A DNA stretch of 64,000 nucleotides. Source: Thomasclavelia ramosa DSM 1402. GTDB taxonomy: Bacteria > Bacillota_I > Bacilli_A > Erysipelotrichales > Coprobacillaceae. Each line of letters starts with the position of its first letter. Within the stretch, counting starts at the first letter, position 1. The DNA lies in assembly GCF_014131695.1 (NCBI RefSeq), contig NZ_CP036346.1, positions 1,116,001-1,180,000 of the forward strand, written 5' to 3'. The position numbers were made by a program, and so were the translations under genes. Shown here one piece after another: positions 1-8,915 of the stretch. The notes beneath the pieces were generated by a model. The model searched no databases and was not told the origin of the DNA. It saw only the letters and a program-made list of their open reading frames with translations.

Positions 1-1
1 T

Positions 2-625
2 TTTAGATTTTTAGCTGAATCTGGAGCAGATTTTGTTAAGATTGGTATTGGTGGTGGATCAATCTGTATCACTCGTGAACAAAAAGGAATTGGTCGTGGG
101 CAAGCAACGGCTACAATTGAAGTTGCTAAAGCACGTGATGAATATTTTAAAGAAACAGGAATTTATATTCCAATCTGCTCTGACGGTGGGATCGTTCATG
201 ATTACCATATGACATTGGCTTTAGCTATGGGTTCTGATTTCATCATGTTAGGTAGATATTTCTCAAGATTTGATGAATCTCCAACTAATAAAGTTAGTAT
301 CAACGGTCAGTATATGAAGGAATACTGGGGTGAAGGTTCTGCTCGTGCTCGTAACTGGCAACGTTATGATATGGGTGGTGATTCTAAACTTTCTTTTGAA
401 GAAGGAGTTGACTCATATGTACCATATGCCGGTAGCTTAAAAGATAATGTTGGTTTAACTTTAAGTAAAATCAAGTCAACAATGTGTAACTGTGGAGCCT
501 TAACTATTCCAGAATTACAAGAGAAAGCAAAAATTACGCTTGTTTCCTCAACTAGTATTGTTGAAGGTGGCGCACATGATGTAGTTTTAAAAGATTCTAC
601 ATCTGGAAATGGACATCAAAACTAA
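2..625 (+). CDS. guaB: IMP dehydrogenase, C-terminal part (5' truncated by window)
   Basis: Converts IMP to XMP with NAD, the first committed step of GMP synthesis, in the cytosol. The frame is open from base 2 and gives about 207 residues of the TIM-barrel end of the enzyme. Visible motifs are the catalytic-cysteine loop [18 protein letters not shown] near residues 17-34, the phosphate-binding [23 protein letters not shown], and the flap region before [11 protein letters not shown]. An internal ATG at 209 could be mistaken for a start, but the catalytic Cys loop lies upstream of it in the same frame. The gene ends at a clear hairpin terminator. GMP reductase is the main alternative; the SICITR loop and the flap favour IMPDH. 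Confidence 0.9.
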   Translation, partial: FRFLAESGADFVKIGIGGGSICITREQKGIGRGQATATIEVAKARDEYFKETGIYIPICSDGGIVHDYHMTLALAMGSDFIMLGRYFSRFDESPTNKVSINGQYMKEYWGEGSARARNWQRYDMGGDSKLSFEEGVDSYVPYAGSLKDNVGLTLSKIKSTMCNCGALTIPELQEKAKITLVSSTSIVEGGAHDVVLKDSTSGNGHQN

Positions 626-650
626 AACGCGATTAATTCGCGTTTTTTTG
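625..650 (+). terminator. Rho-independent terminator of guaB
   Basis: AAACGCGA (625-632) pairs with TCGCGTTT (638-645) over a 5-base loop and is followed by a T run. It overlaps the guaB stop codon. Confidence 0.85.
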
Positions 651-651
651 T

Positions 652-679
652 TCATTTTTTTTAATTTCCAACATATATT
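652..679 (+). promoter_or_regulatory. Candidate sigma-E-type (mother-cell) promoter of cotE
   Basis: TCATTTT (652-658), a 13-base spacer, then CATATATT (672-679). Compared with the Bacillus SigE consensus as I remember it (KMATATT, 13-15 bases, CATACAHT), each element differs at one position. B. subtilis cotE is transcribed by SigE, so the placement fits. There is no good SigA promoter in the same gap. AT-rich DNA gives such matches by chance, so this is a prediction. Confidence 0.45.
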
Positions 680-694
680 AAAATAGGTGAGAAC

Positions 695-1189
695 ATGGCA
701 AATAATATTCGTGAAATCATTACTCAGGCAGTAATTGCTAAAGGGAAAAAAAGAACCCTTAATAAATATCCGTTTTCGATTGAAGGATATGACAAAATTC
801 TAGGGTGTTGGATTACTAACCATCGTTATAACGCAGCTTTTAAAGATGGGAAACCTGTTGTTTTGGGAACTTTTGACGTTCATCTATGGTACAGTATCAA
901 TGATGATAGTAGTCTATTGAAGCAAACTGTAAGCTACTTAAACGAATTAGATTTAGTGAAAAAAGAAACCCGAAATTTTGATGAGGGTGATGAATTAATG
1001 GTTACCTGTAATCGTGAACCAAAATGTATTAGTGTAAATAAGTTGGAAGATAAAGTTGTCATTGAGATTGAAAAAGAAATCTCATTAAGTGTTGTTGGTA
1101 AAACAACAATGCGAGTAGAAACTAAAGCAGAGAATGAGACATGGGATGAATTAGAAAATTTAACAGTCGATGAAAATTTTATCAAATAA
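695..1189 (+). CDS. cotE: Outer spore coat morphogenetic protein CotE
   Basis: 164 residues, slightly shorter than B. subtilis CotE (about 180). CotE is the protein on which the outer spore coat is assembled in the mother cell. Recognised from the N-terminal block NIREIITQAVIAKGKK, then ILGCWITNHRYNA (about residues 35-47) and DVHLWYSI (about 61-68), which match CotE as I recall it, followed by an acidic C-terminal tail. The ATG at 695 is preceded by AGGTGAG. It lies directly upstream of mutS-mutL, the same order as in Bacillus, which independently supports the call. It has its own terminator, so it is probably transcribed separately, during sporulation. Confidence 0.85.
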   Translation: MANNIREIITQAVIAKGKKRTLNKYPFSIEGYDKILGCWITNHRYNAAFKDGKPVVLGTFDVHLWYSINDDSSLLKQTVSYLNELDLVKKETRNFDEGDELMVTCNREPKCISVNKLEDKVVIEIEKEISLSVVGKTTMRVETKAENETWDELENLTVDENFIK

Positions 1190-1210
1190 AGGCGGAAGCC
1201 TTTTTTCTTT
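1189..1210 (+). terminator. Terminator of cotE
   Basis: AAGGC, a GGAA loop, then GCCTT followed by a T-rich run. Short stem but strong tetraloop; separates cotE from the mutS operon. Confidence 0.7.
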
Positions 1211-1222
1211 TGAGGTTACTTG

Positions 1223-1231
1223 TGTTATAAT
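1223..1231 (+). promoter_or_regulatory. Extended -10 promoter of mutS operon
   Basis: TGTTATAAT (TGn plus perfect TATAAT) 34 bases before the mutS start, with no convincing -35. This is the normal arrangement for an extended -10 SigA promoter. Confidence 0.6.
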
Positions 1232-1264
1232 GTGATAGTAATTTTTTAGAAGTGAGGTTAATTG

Positions 1265-3775
1265 ATGAAACCAAAATATAGTCCAATGATGATGCAATAT
1301 TTATCAATAAAAGAAGAAAATCAAGATTCAATCGTTATGTTTAGATTAGGGGATTTCTATGAAATGTTCTTTGACGATGCCATAATGGTTTCTAAAGAAT
1401 TAGAAATTGCTTTAACAGGGAAAAATGCTGGAGCTCCTGAACGGGTTCCAATGTGTGGGGTACCTTTCCATTCGGCTAGTGGATATATTCAAAAATTAGT
1501 TGATAATGGACATCGGGTTGCGATTGTTGAACAGTTAACAGAACCTGGGAAACGAGGAATCGTAGAACGTGGGGTGGTACAGATCATTACTCCAGGAACT
1601 ATCTTTGATGAATCTCTGACAAATAATAAAAACAATTATATTGCTGCCTTAGAAGAATTTGATTTTACTTATACTTTAGCTTTTTGTGATATCACAACCG
1701 GCGAATTTAGTGTGGTCAATATTGAAAAGAAAGAGAAATTATTATTGAATCAGCTAGAAACAATGGCAGTTAAGGAAATTGTCACTTTACCAAATCAAAT
1801 ACGTGAATTTGATGATATTTTATCTTCACCATTTGCACACGATAATTATAATGAAAAGTATGATAAGATTTTTAGCAAAATCAATGATTTAAAACAAATT
1901 AAAACAGCGTCATTACTGCTTAATTATTTATTAGATACACAAAAAAGAGAATTGGAACATTTACAGATAATTGAAGAAATTAATAATGAAGATTATGTGA
2001 GAATGGATCTTTATACAAAAAAAGCTTTAGAACTGACGAGTAGTGCTAAAAGTAATGATAAATATGGAAGTCTATTTTGGCTTTTAGATCAAACTAAAAC
2101 AGCAATGGGATCACGGATGTTAAAACAATGGATCGAACGACCTCTAATTAATCAAGAACAAATAGAAGAACGTTTGGATATCGTAGAGATCTTTACTAAT
2201 CATTTTATTCAACGAGAAAGTATTAAAGAAATTCTGAAAGATATTTACGATCTTGAAAGACTATCTTCACGAATTGCTTTTGGAAATATTAATGCTCGTG
2301 ATCTAAAGTGGATTAGCAGTTCCTTAAAAGTAGTTCCAGAATTAAAAAATCAATTATTATCGTTAGATGAACCTTTAATTAGTGCCTTGGCAGATCATTT
2401 TACTGATTTAAGTCACATTACTAATTTGATTGATCAAGCAATTGTTGATAATCCGCCATTAACTGTAAAAGAAGGAAATTTAATCAAGGAAGGATTTAAT
2501 GAAGAACTTGATGAACTTCGTTATATCCGTGATCACGGTAAACAGTGGTTAGCTCAATTTGAGCAAAATGAGCGTGATAAAACAGGAATAAAAGGATTAA
2601 AAGTAGGATATAACCGTGTCTTTGGATATTATATTGAAGTGACTAAAGGAAATCTATCATTAGTTAAAGATGAATTTAATTATACTCGTAAACAAAGTTT
2701 ATCTAATGCTGAACGTTTTGTGACACCAGAATTAAAAGAGATGGAATCAAAATTACTTAGTGCACAAGATAAAATGATAAAACTAGAATATGCATTATTT
2801 ACAGAAATTAGAAATTACATAAAAAAAGATGTTCATGCTATTCAGGATGTTGCTAAAATTATTGCTAAAATTGATGTTTTTCAATCATTAGCAATGATTT
2901 CTAGTGAGAATAGTTATGTTCGGCCAACTTTCAATCATAATAAAGTGTTTAAAGTAGTTGATGGTCGTCATGGCGTAATTGAACGGGTTATGGCACAAGG
3001 AACATATGTTTCGAATGATGTAAATATTGATGCTGCTAATCCAGTGATGTTGATTACAGGACCTAATATGGGTGGTAAATCGACTTATATGCGAACGATT
3101 GCTTTAATTGCACTGATGGGACAAATAGGGTGTTTTGTTCCATGTAGCGAAGCTTGTATTCCAATTTTTGATCAAATTTTTACTCGAATCGGGGCTAGTG
3201 ATGATTTAATTTCCGGGCAGTCAACTTTTATGGTTGAAATGTTAGAAGCTAATAATGCTTTACGCTTTGCAACAGAAAATTCATTGATTATTTTTGATGA
3301 GATAGGTCGAGGGACTGCAACTTTTGATGGGATGGCAATTGCTCAAGCTATGATCGAGTATATCGCTGCAAAGATTAAGTGTATTACATTATTTTCAACT
3401 CATTATCATGAATTAACATTCTTAGAAGAAAAGAATCTTGGAATTAAAAATGTCCATGCTAGTGCTTCAATTGAAAATGATGATCTTGTCTTTTTATACC
3501 GTATCAAACCAGGACGGTCAAATAAATCTTATGGTGTCAATGTTGCTAAATTAGCTAAATTACCAGATGCAGTATTAAATCGTGCTAATGTACTATTAGA
3601 AGCTTTAGAGGAAAATAATATTGAGCATCATTTAAGCGATGATACTTTAAAAGAAGCTCCACCAGTAACCGTAAGTGTAGTGGAAAAATATTTAGAAGGT
3701 ATTGATCCAATGGCGCTTTCACCAATTGATGCTTTATCAACATTGATTGAATTAAAGAAATTAAATGAGAAGTAG
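1265..3775 (+). CDS. mutS: DNA mismatch repair protein MutS
   Basis: 836 residues, close to the usual 850-860. Recognises mismatches and small loops after replication and hands over to MutL. The mismatch-reading motif is at residues 31-33 (F-Y-E inside GDFYE). Connector, lever and clamp domains follow. The C-terminal ABC ATPase has Walker A GPNMGGKST near residue 600, Walker B LIIFDEIGRGT, and an STHYHEL switch. An in-frame TTG lies one codon upstream, but the ATG at 1265 sits 7 bases after GAGG and is the better start. First gene of a mutS-mutL-miaA operon; the mutL frame begins within 10 bases of the stop. Confidence 0.97.
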   Translation: MKPKYSPMMMQYLSIKEENQDSIVMFRLGDFYEMFFDDAIMVSKELEIALTGKNAGAPERVPMCGVPFHSASGYIQKLVDNGHRVAIVEQLTEPGKRGIVERGVVQIITPGTIFDESLTNNKNNYIAALEEFDFTYTLAFCDITTGEFSVVNIEKKEKLLLNQLETMAVKEIVTLPNQIREFDDILSSPFAHDNYNEKYDKIFSKINDLKQIKTASLLLNYLLDTQKRELEHLQIIEEINNEDYVRMDLYTKKALELTSSAKSNDKYGSLFWLLDQTKTAMGSRMLKQWIERPLINQEQIEERLDIVEIFTNHFIQRESIKEILKDIYDLERLSSRIAFGNINARDLKWISSSLKVVPELKNQLLSLDEPLISALADHFTDLSHITNLIDQAIVDNPPLTVKEGNLIKEGFNEELDELRYIRDHGKQWLAQFEQNERDKTGIKGLKVGYNRVFGYYIEVTKGNLSLVKDEFNYTRKQSLSNAERFVTPELKEMESKLLSAQDKMIKLEYALFTEIRNYIKKDVHAIQDVAKIIAKIDVFQSLAMISSENSYVRPTFNHNKVFKVVDGRHGVIERVMAQGTYVSNDVNIDAANPVMLITGPNMGGKSTYMRTIALIALMGQIGCFVPCSEACIPIFDQIFTRIGASDDLISGQSTFMVEMLEANNALRFATENSLIIFDEIGRGTATFDGMAIAQAMIEYIAAKIKCITLFSTHYHELTFLEEKNLGIKNVHASASIENDDLVFLYRIKPGRSNKSYGVNVAKLAKLPDAVLNRANVLLEALEENNIEHHLSDDTLKEAPPVTVSVVEKYLEGIDPMALSPIDALSTLIELKKLNEK

Positions 3776-3784
3776 GTGATATAT

Positions 3785-5617
3785 TTGCAAAAAATAAGAC
3801 AGCTAGATGATGTATTGGCTAATAAAATCGCTGCTGGTGAGGTGATTGAAAGACCGGCAAATGTAGTTAAAGAACTAGTCGAAAATAGTATTGATGCAAA
3901 CAGTACGAAGATAGATGTGATTATTGAAGAAGGTGGATTAAACTTGATTCAAATAATTGATAATGGTGAGGGAATGGTCAAAGAAGATGCCTTACTATGT
4001 TTTTCACGTCATGCTACTAGTAAAATCAAAGATGATCAAGATTTGTTTTGCATTCAAACTTTAGGGTTTAGAGGTGAAGCAATTCCTTCGATTGCTTCAA
4101 TTAGTAATTTTGAATTGAAAACGAGTACAGGAGGAACAGGGACAACTGTTACTTATGAATATGGACGCTTTGTTGAGTGTAATGAAAGTGATAGTAAAAA
4201 AGGGACTAATATCAAAGTTGAAAAATTATTTCAAAATGTCCCAGCTCGATTAAAATATATAAAATCGACTAATGCTGAGTTTGCTAATATTCAAACATAT
4301 TTGGAACGACTATCTTTATCTCATCCACACATTGCTTTTATGTTAGTTCATAATGGCAGAACAATTTATAAGACCAATGGAAATGGTAATTTGTTGGAAG
4401 TTATCTCGAACATTTATGGATTAAATGTTGCCAAAGCAATGATTCCAGTGGATTTTGAAGATGATGAATTTCATGTGACGGGTTATGTTTCAAAAATTGA
4501 TGTGAATCGTGCTAGTAAGAATCATATGGTGACAATGGTAAATTCACGGGTAGTTAAAAATAAAGTGAGTGTTGATAGTATTAATAATGCATATCGTCGA
4601 TATTTAGCTGATAAACGTTATCCAATTGCGATTGTTAATATTGAAATAGATCCTTATTTAGTAGATGTTAATGTGCATCCCTCAAAGCTGGAGGTACGTT
4701 TTTCTAAAGAAAGTCAATTACGTGAATTAATTTATCAAGGTGTTAGTGATGCTCTTGCAAAAGTTAATTTGACTTACGATGCGACCGCTGAATATAAAAA
4801 AACTAAGGCGCCTTTGAATTTGGAACAACCTAGTCTTGATTTAACTTATGAGTCAGTACCCATTAAAACAATAGAGCAACCACGATTTGAAGCTGATTTT
4901 CCTCAAAATGATCAAGAAGTTGTTTTTAAAGACGCATCTTTCGATGATTTTACTTTTGTTAAGGAAGAAACTAGTGAATACATTATCCCCGATCAACAAA
5001 TTATTGAGACAAAAGTTGAGCCACGTGAAAAATTAATGAAAAAGAAGTTATTTGTTAAAGGACAGGTTCATGGTACATATATAATTTGTGAAGATGAAAC
5101 AGGAATGTATATTGTTGATCAGCATGCTGGGCAAGAAAGAATCAATTATGAGTATTTTTTGGAAAAATATCAAAATCTTGATCTATCAATGCGGGATTTA
5201 TTAGTACCGATCACACTTGAATATCCTTTAAGTGAATTTTTGATTATTGAGGAAAGGAAAGACTTATTGACTAAAGTTGGAATTAATCTTGAGGTTTTTG
5301 GTAATAGCGGTTATGTAATAAAGCAATTACCGTTATGGATGCAAAATATTGATGAGCAAGTATTTATTGAAGATATGATGATGCAGTTATTAAATGATAA
5401 TAAAATCGATGTCATCAAATTACAAGATCATGCAATTGCTACGCTTAGTTGTAAAGCTTCATTAAAAGCAAATACACATTTATCAACCGAGGGGATGCAA
5501 AATATTATTGATAATTTAATGCGTTGTGATAATCCATACGTTTGTCCGCATGGAAGACCAACAATTATATATTATTCAACTTATGAAATTGAAAAGTTAT
5601 TTAAGAGGGTCGTGTAA
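3785..5617 (+). CDS. mutL: DNA mismatch repair endonuclease MutL
   Basis: 610 residues. GHKL ATPase at the N-terminus with NKIAAGEVIERP, the Glu-Asn region KELVENSIDA, DNGEGM and TLGFRGEA. The C-terminal dimer domain carries the endonuclease motif DQHA-x2-E-x4-E (about residues 445-456), SCKASLKAN, and CPHGRPT (about 587-593). It is therefore the nicking type used by bacteria without MutH. Start choice: a GTG at 3776 abuts the mutS stop, but AGGTGA (3774-3779) is correctly spaced for the TTG at 3785, and MQKIRQL then aligns with the usual MAKVIQL start. Overlaps miaA by one base (TAATG), so coupled translation is likely. Confidence 0.95.
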   Translation: MQKIRQLDDVLANKIAAGEVIERPANVVKELVENSIDANSTKIDVIIEEGGLNLIQIIDNGEGMVKEDALLCFSRHATSKIKDDQDLFCIQTLGFRGEAIPSIASISNFELKTSTGGTGTTVTYEYGRFVECNESDSKKGTNIKVEKLFQNVPARLKYIKSTNAEFANIQTYLERLSLSHPHIAFMLVHNGRTIYKTNGNGNLLEVISNIYGLNVAKAMIPVDFEDDEFHVTGYVSKIDVNRASKNHMVTMVNSRVVKNKVSVDSINNAYRRYLADKRYPIAIVNIEIDPYLVDVNVHPSKLEVRFSKESQLRELIYQGVSDALAKVNLTYDATAEYKKTKAPLNLEQPSLDLTYESVPIKTIEQPRFEADFPQNDQEVVFKDASFDDFTFVKEETSEYIIPDQQIIETKVEPREKLMKKKLFVKGQVHGTYIICEDETGMYIVDQHAGQERINYEYFLEKYQNLDLSMRDLLVPITLEYPLSEFLIIEERKDLLTKVGINLEVFGNSGYVIKQLPLWMQNIDEQVFIEDMMMQLLNDNKIDVIKLQDHAIATLSCKASLKANTHLSTEGMQNIIDNLMRCDNPYVCPHGRPTIIYYSTYEIEKLFKRVV

Positions 5618-6528
5618 TGGAGAAAGTTATTGTTGTAGTTGGTCCGACTGGGGTTGGAAAAACTAGGATGGGCGTTGCTCTAGCTAAGCATTTTAATGGC
5701 GAAGTGATTAGCGGTGATTCGATGCAAATATATAAAACAATGGATATTGGAACGGCTAAAGTAACAGATGATGAAATGGAAGGTATTGTTCATCATTTGA
5801 TTGATGTTAAGGAGCCAACTGAAAGCTATAGTGTAAAAGATTTTCAAGATGAAGTTCGTTTAAAAATAAAAGAAATAATATCACGTGGTAAATTGCCGAT
5901 TATTGTAGGTGGTACAGGATTATATATTAAAGCAGCACTTTATGATTATGAATTTAGTGAAAGTCAAACCAATCATCAAGAATATGTTGAGAAGTATCAA
6001 GATTATTCAAATGAAGAGTTATACAATTATTTAATTGAGATTGATAAAGCAAGTGCTAAAGAGCTTCATCCTAATAATCGTCAACGGGTCTTAAGAGCAA
6101 TTGCAATTTATGAAAGTACAGGGATAAAAAAAAGTGAAACACTTGCCAAACAAAATCATGAATTAATTTATAATGCTAAATTTATTGGGCTGACATTAGA
6201 ACGTGAAAGTTTATATCAGCGGATCGATCAACGTGTTGATTTGATGATGGAGCAGGGATTGCTTCAAGAAATAGATGGCTTAATGAAAAAGAATTATACC
6301 CGTGAAATGCAAAGCATGAAAGCAATCGGGTACAAGGAATGGTTTGCTTATTATCAGGGAACTCAAACACTTGATGAAACTTTGGAGTTGATAAAAAAGA
6401 ATTCTCGTAATTATGCAAAGCGTCAATATACTTGGTTTAATAATCAAGTTCCGGTTATTTGGTTTAATGTGAATCTAAATAATTTTAATGAGACGATTAA
6501 TGCAGTTATCAGTGAATTAGAAGGGTAA
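5617..6528 (+). CDS. miaA: tRNA dimethylallyltransferase
   Basis: Adds a dimethylallyl group to A37 of tRNAs that read UNN codons. 303 residues, normal length. P-loop GPTGVGKTR at residues 9-17, SGDSMQIYKTMDIGTAK (substrate and catalytic Asp region), HHLIDV, GGTGLYIKA, and the C-terminal QSMKAIGYKE and KRQYTWF blocks. The ATG overlaps the mutL stop by one base, with GAGGG upstream. In many Firmicutes miaA follows mutL, as here. Last gene of the operon, ending in a terminator that overlaps its own stop codon. Confidence 0.95.
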   Translation: MEKVIVVVGPTGVGKTRMGVALAKHFNGEVISGDSMQIYKTMDIGTAKVTDDEMEGIVHHLIDVKEPTESYSVKDFQDEVRLKIKEIISRGKLPIIVGGTGLYIKAALYDYEFSESQTNHQEYVEKYQDYSNEELYNYLIEIDKASAKELHPNNRQRVLRAIAIYESTGIKKSETLAKQNHELIYNAKFIGLTLERESLYQRIDQRVDLMMEQGLLQEIDGLMKKNYTREMQSMKAIGYKEWFAYYQGTQTLDETLELIKKNSRNYAKRQYTWFNNQVPVIWFNVNLNNFNETINAVISELEG

Positions 6529-6545
6529 TTATACCCTTTTATTGT
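6521..6545 (+). terminator. Terminator of the mutSL-miaA operon
   Basis: AAGGGTA (6521-6527) pairs with TACCCTT (6532-6538) around ATTA, then a T run. The stem includes the last sense codons of miaA. Confidence 0.85.
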
Positions 6546-6586
6546 TTATGCAACTGTTAGTTGACAGATTGCCTAGCCGTAGTTTA

Positions 6587-6614
6587 TTGTGATTTGGAAT
6601 AAAAAAACTATAAT
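6587..6614 (+). promoter_or_regulatory. Probable SigA promoter of the XRE-family gene
   Basis: TTGTGA (6587-6592), 16 bases, TATAAT (6609-6614); the gene's AGGAGG follows at 6625. A perfect TTGACA at 6561-6566 has no matching -10 at normal spacing. Confidence 0.5.
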
Positions 6615-6639
6615 CATGGTTGTCAGGAGGAAGAAATAA

Positions 6640-7368
6640 ATGATGTTTAATGACAACTTAAATAAATATCGAAAACAAAAGGGATTGTCGCAAGAGGAAT
6701 TAGCTTTTCGGTTAGGAGTATCGAGACAATCGGTAAGTAAGTGGGAATCAGGTCAATCTACACCTGAATTAGAACGAATAATTGAAATTGCTGATCTATT
6801 TGGTATATCTTTAGATGAATTAATTGGACATGAAAGTAATGATTATGTTACAGTTGACCGTGAAGAATTGAGAAGTGTAGTGCGTCATCTCTTTACTTAT
6901 GAATATAAGAGTAAATTTAAAATTGGAAATGTTCCATTAATTCATATTAATTTAGGTCGTGGTTTTAGAATTGCGAAAGGAATTATTGCAATTGGCAATA
7001 TTGCGGTAGGGCTTTTTAGTTTTGGGGCTTTAGCACTTGGTGTATTTAGTCTTGGCGGTCTGGCAATTGGTTTATTGACATTAGCAGGAATTGCTATAGG
7101 GGGAATTAGCTTAGGAGGGCTAAGTATTGGCTATTTTGCTGTAGGTGGAATGGCAATAGGAATCTATGCAATTGGAGGTATGGCAATTGCCTCCAAACTC
7201 GCAATTGGGGGTATGGCTCATGGTTATGTTGCAATTGGAAGTTCTGCAAATGGTGTCCATACATTAGTTAGCACTAATTGTTCACTAGAAATGATTAGTA
7301 ATTTTATCTTGCGACAGCATAATCTAAATGCTAAAATAGTTGAATTTTTATTACTCTTTATATATTAA
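6640..7368 (+). CDS. XRE-family DNA-binding protein with a hydrophobic pentad-repeat C-terminus
   Basis: 242 residues. The N-terminus (about 5-63) is a typical Cro/C1 helix-turn-helix (YRKQKGLSQEELAFRLGVSR, then WESGQSTPELERIIEIADLF). After a linker comes an array (about residues 117-205) of some 17 five-residue units of the form A/S-hydrophobic-Gly-x-hydrophobic, for example AIGNI, SLGGL, AIGGI, AVGGM, AIGGM. The array is rich in Gly and Ala with almost no charge, followed by a short tail with a Cys. It could be membrane-embedded or a stacked beta solenoid; I cannot tell which. The start is the ATG at 6640, 9 bases after AGGAGG. It stands alone and converges on thiC. Regulator targets are unknown. 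Confidence 0.75.
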   Translation: MMFNDNLNKYRKQKGLSQEELAFRLGVSRQSVSKWESGQSTPELERIIEIADLFGISLDELIGHESNDYVTVDREELRSVVRHLFTYEYKSKFKIGNVPLIHINLGRGFRIAKGIIAIGNIAVGLFSFGALALGVFSLGGLAIGLLTLAGIAIGGISLGGLSIGYFAVGGMAIGIYAIGGMAIASKLAIGGMAHGYVAIGSSANGVHTLVSTNCSLEMISNFILRQHNLNAKIVEFLLLFIY

Positions 7369-7371
7369 AAG

Positions 7372-7394
7372 CCGTCTGAAAACAGACGACTTTT
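7372..7394. terminator. Bidirectional terminator between the XRE gene and thiC
   Basis: CGTCTG (7373-7378), AAAA loop, CAGACG (7383-7388), with T-rich sequence on the plus side and A-rich sequence upstream, so it can serve both convergent genes. Confidence 0.8.
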
Positions 7395-8702
7395 TTATTC
7401 ATCATAAATATTAACAATTTCTCCATTTAAAATTCGATTCATATTTTTTATAGCACAGAAATTACCGCACATACTGCAAGTATCTTCTTTTTCAGGTTTT
7501 GCTTGTTGGCGGTATGTACGTGCTTTTTTAGGATCAATGGCTAATTCAAACATTTTTTCCCAGTCTAAATTTTTTCTGGCACAACTCATTTGGTAGTCCA
7601 AATCTTTTGCCCCTTTGATACCTTTCGCAATATCGGCAGCATGTGCTGCAATTTTAGATGCGATGATTCCTTCTTTAACATCATTTAGATCAGGGAGACG
7701 AAGATGTTCAGCAGGAGTTACATAACATAGAAAAGCAGCACCATTAGCGGCAGCCAATGCACCGCCAATTGCAGCTGTGATATGGTCATAACCTGGGGCA
7801 ATATCAGTAACTAGTGGACCAAGAACATAAAAAGGGGCTCCCTGGCAAATGGTTTGTTGAATTTTTATATTAGCTTCGATTTGATTTAAAGCCATGTGAC
7901 CTGGACCCTCAACAATTACTTGAACATCTTTTTGCCATGCACGTTTTGTAAGTTCTCCCAAAGTCACCAATTCTTCAATTTGACTTATATCGCCAGCATC
8001 TTCGATTGAACCAGGACGGCAAGCATCACCTAAACTCATTGTTACATCATATTTTTGACAAATATCAAGGATTTCATCATAGTATTCATAAAAAGGATTT
8101 TCTTGACCAGTCATTTCCATCCAAGCAAAAATAATTGAACCGCCTCGAGAAACGATATTAGTAAGACGCTTATTTTCTTTAAAACGTTGAGCTGTATTTT
8201 TATTAATTCCTACATGAATTGTCATAAAATCTACTCCGTCGCGAGCATGCATCTCAACAATATCGATCCATTGTCGAGCAGTAATTTCTTTTAAGGGCTT
8301 ATGATAATAAACTACAGCATCGTAGATTGGCACTGTTCCAATTATTGCGGGACATTCTTTGGTTAATTTGCGACGGAATTTTTGAGTATCGCCATATGAA
8401 CTTAAATCCATTATTGATTCAACTCCCATATTGACAGCATCATTAGCTTTTTTAAGTTCCATATCTAAATCTTTCCAGTCTCTAGAAGTTCCAAGATTTA
8501 CATTAATTTTTGTTTTAAGCATTGAACCAATCCCATTTACATTAATACAGGTATGATACTTATTGGCTGGGATAACAACTTTTCCTTGGGCTATTAGTGT
8601 CTTCAATTCTTCAATATTCATTTTCTCTTTAGCCGCAACAATTTTCATTTCAGGAGTAATGATTCCCTTTTTTGCTGCATTCATTTGTGTTGTGTAATTC
8701 AT
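7395..8702 (-). CDS. thiC: Phosphomethylpyrimidine synthase ThiC (short form)
   Basis: Radical-SAM-type enzyme that rearranges aminoimidazole ribotide into HMP-phosphate for thiamine synthesis. 435 residues, the shorter form common in clostridia. Conserved blocks include [47 protein letters not shown], and [21 protein letters not shown]. The C-terminal Fe-S cysteines are at 409, 412 and 416 (CSMCGNFC), a C-x2-C-x3-C spacing, one residue tighter than the C-x2-C-x4-C of longer bacterial ThiC. GGAG precedes the ATG. No other thiamine gene is nearby; expression is under the TPP riboswitch upstream. Confidence 0.96.
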   Translation of the reverse strand: MNYTTQMNAAKKGIITPEMKIVAAKEKMNIEELKTLIAQGKVVIPANKYHTCINVNGIGSMLKTKINVNLGTSRDWKDLDMELKKANDAVNMGVESIMDLSSYGDTQKFRRKLTKECPAIIGTVPIYDAVVYYHKPLKEITARQWIDIVEMHARDGVDFMTIHVGINKNTAQRFKENKRLTNIVSRGGSIIFAWMEMTGQENPFYEYYDEILDICQKYDVTMSLGDACRPGSIEDAGDISQIEELVTLGELTKRAWQKDVQVIVEGPGHMALNQIEANIKIQQTICQGAPFYVLGPLVTDIAPGYDHITAAIGGALAAANGAAFLCYVTPAEHLRLPDLNDVKEGIIASKIAAHAADIAKGIKGAKDLDYQMSCARKNLDWEKMFELAIDPKKARTYRQQAKPEKEDTCSMCGNFCAIKNMNRILNGEIVNIYDE

Positions 8703-8730
8703 TTTTTATCTCCATTCTTTTTTTGTATAG

Positions 8731-8761
8731 AAAAAGGTTTGGACCAAAATAGGTTCAAACC
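8731..8761 (-). terminator. Riboswitch-controlled terminator before thiC
   Basis: On the minus strand GGTTTG(A)ACC pairs with GGT(C)CAAACC and is followed directly by TTTTTC. It lies between the TPP aptamer and the thiC ribosome site, so TPP binding most likely ends transcription here. Confidence 0.8.
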
Positions 8762-8783
8762 GAACATAAACAAAAATAGTGGC

Positions 8784-8872
8784 TAGATCCCTACGTTGGC
8801 ATTACCCAAATCAGGTTATACAGGTCGAAGTTAGATTACTTCCTCTCAGCCCGCATACGAGCTCCCTTTCTA
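8784..8872 (-). promoter_or_regulatory. TPP riboswitch (THI element) controlling thiC
   Basis: Minus-strand sequence has the conserved blocks GGGAGC, GGGCTGAGAGG, GACCTG, TGATTTGGGTAATGCCA and CGTAGGGA. P1 can form from TAGA (8869-8872) with TCTA (8784-8787). Position between the promoter and thiC, with a terminator after it, fits the standard thiamine-pyrophosphate off-switch. Confidence 0.95.
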
Positions 8873-8880
8873 TATAAATA

Positions 8881-8909
8881 AGTCTACCTTTACTGCACGC
8901 AAATGTCAA
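8881..8909 (-). promoter_or_regulatory. SigA promoter of the thiC riboswitch transcript
   Basis: On the minus strand TTGACA (8904-8909), 17 bases, TAGACT (8881-8886); transcription would start just before the aptamer. Confidence 0.8.
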
Positions 8910-8915
8910 TTTTTA

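Noticed and set aside
209-625. ATG at 209 as the start of a small protein
   Set aside because: The same frame is open from base 2 and carries the IMP dehydrogenase catalytic loop upstream of this ATG.
3776-3784. GTG at 3776 as the mutL start
   Set aside because: It lies inside the AGGTGA ribosome site; the TTG at 3785 has proper spacing and gives the family's N-terminus.
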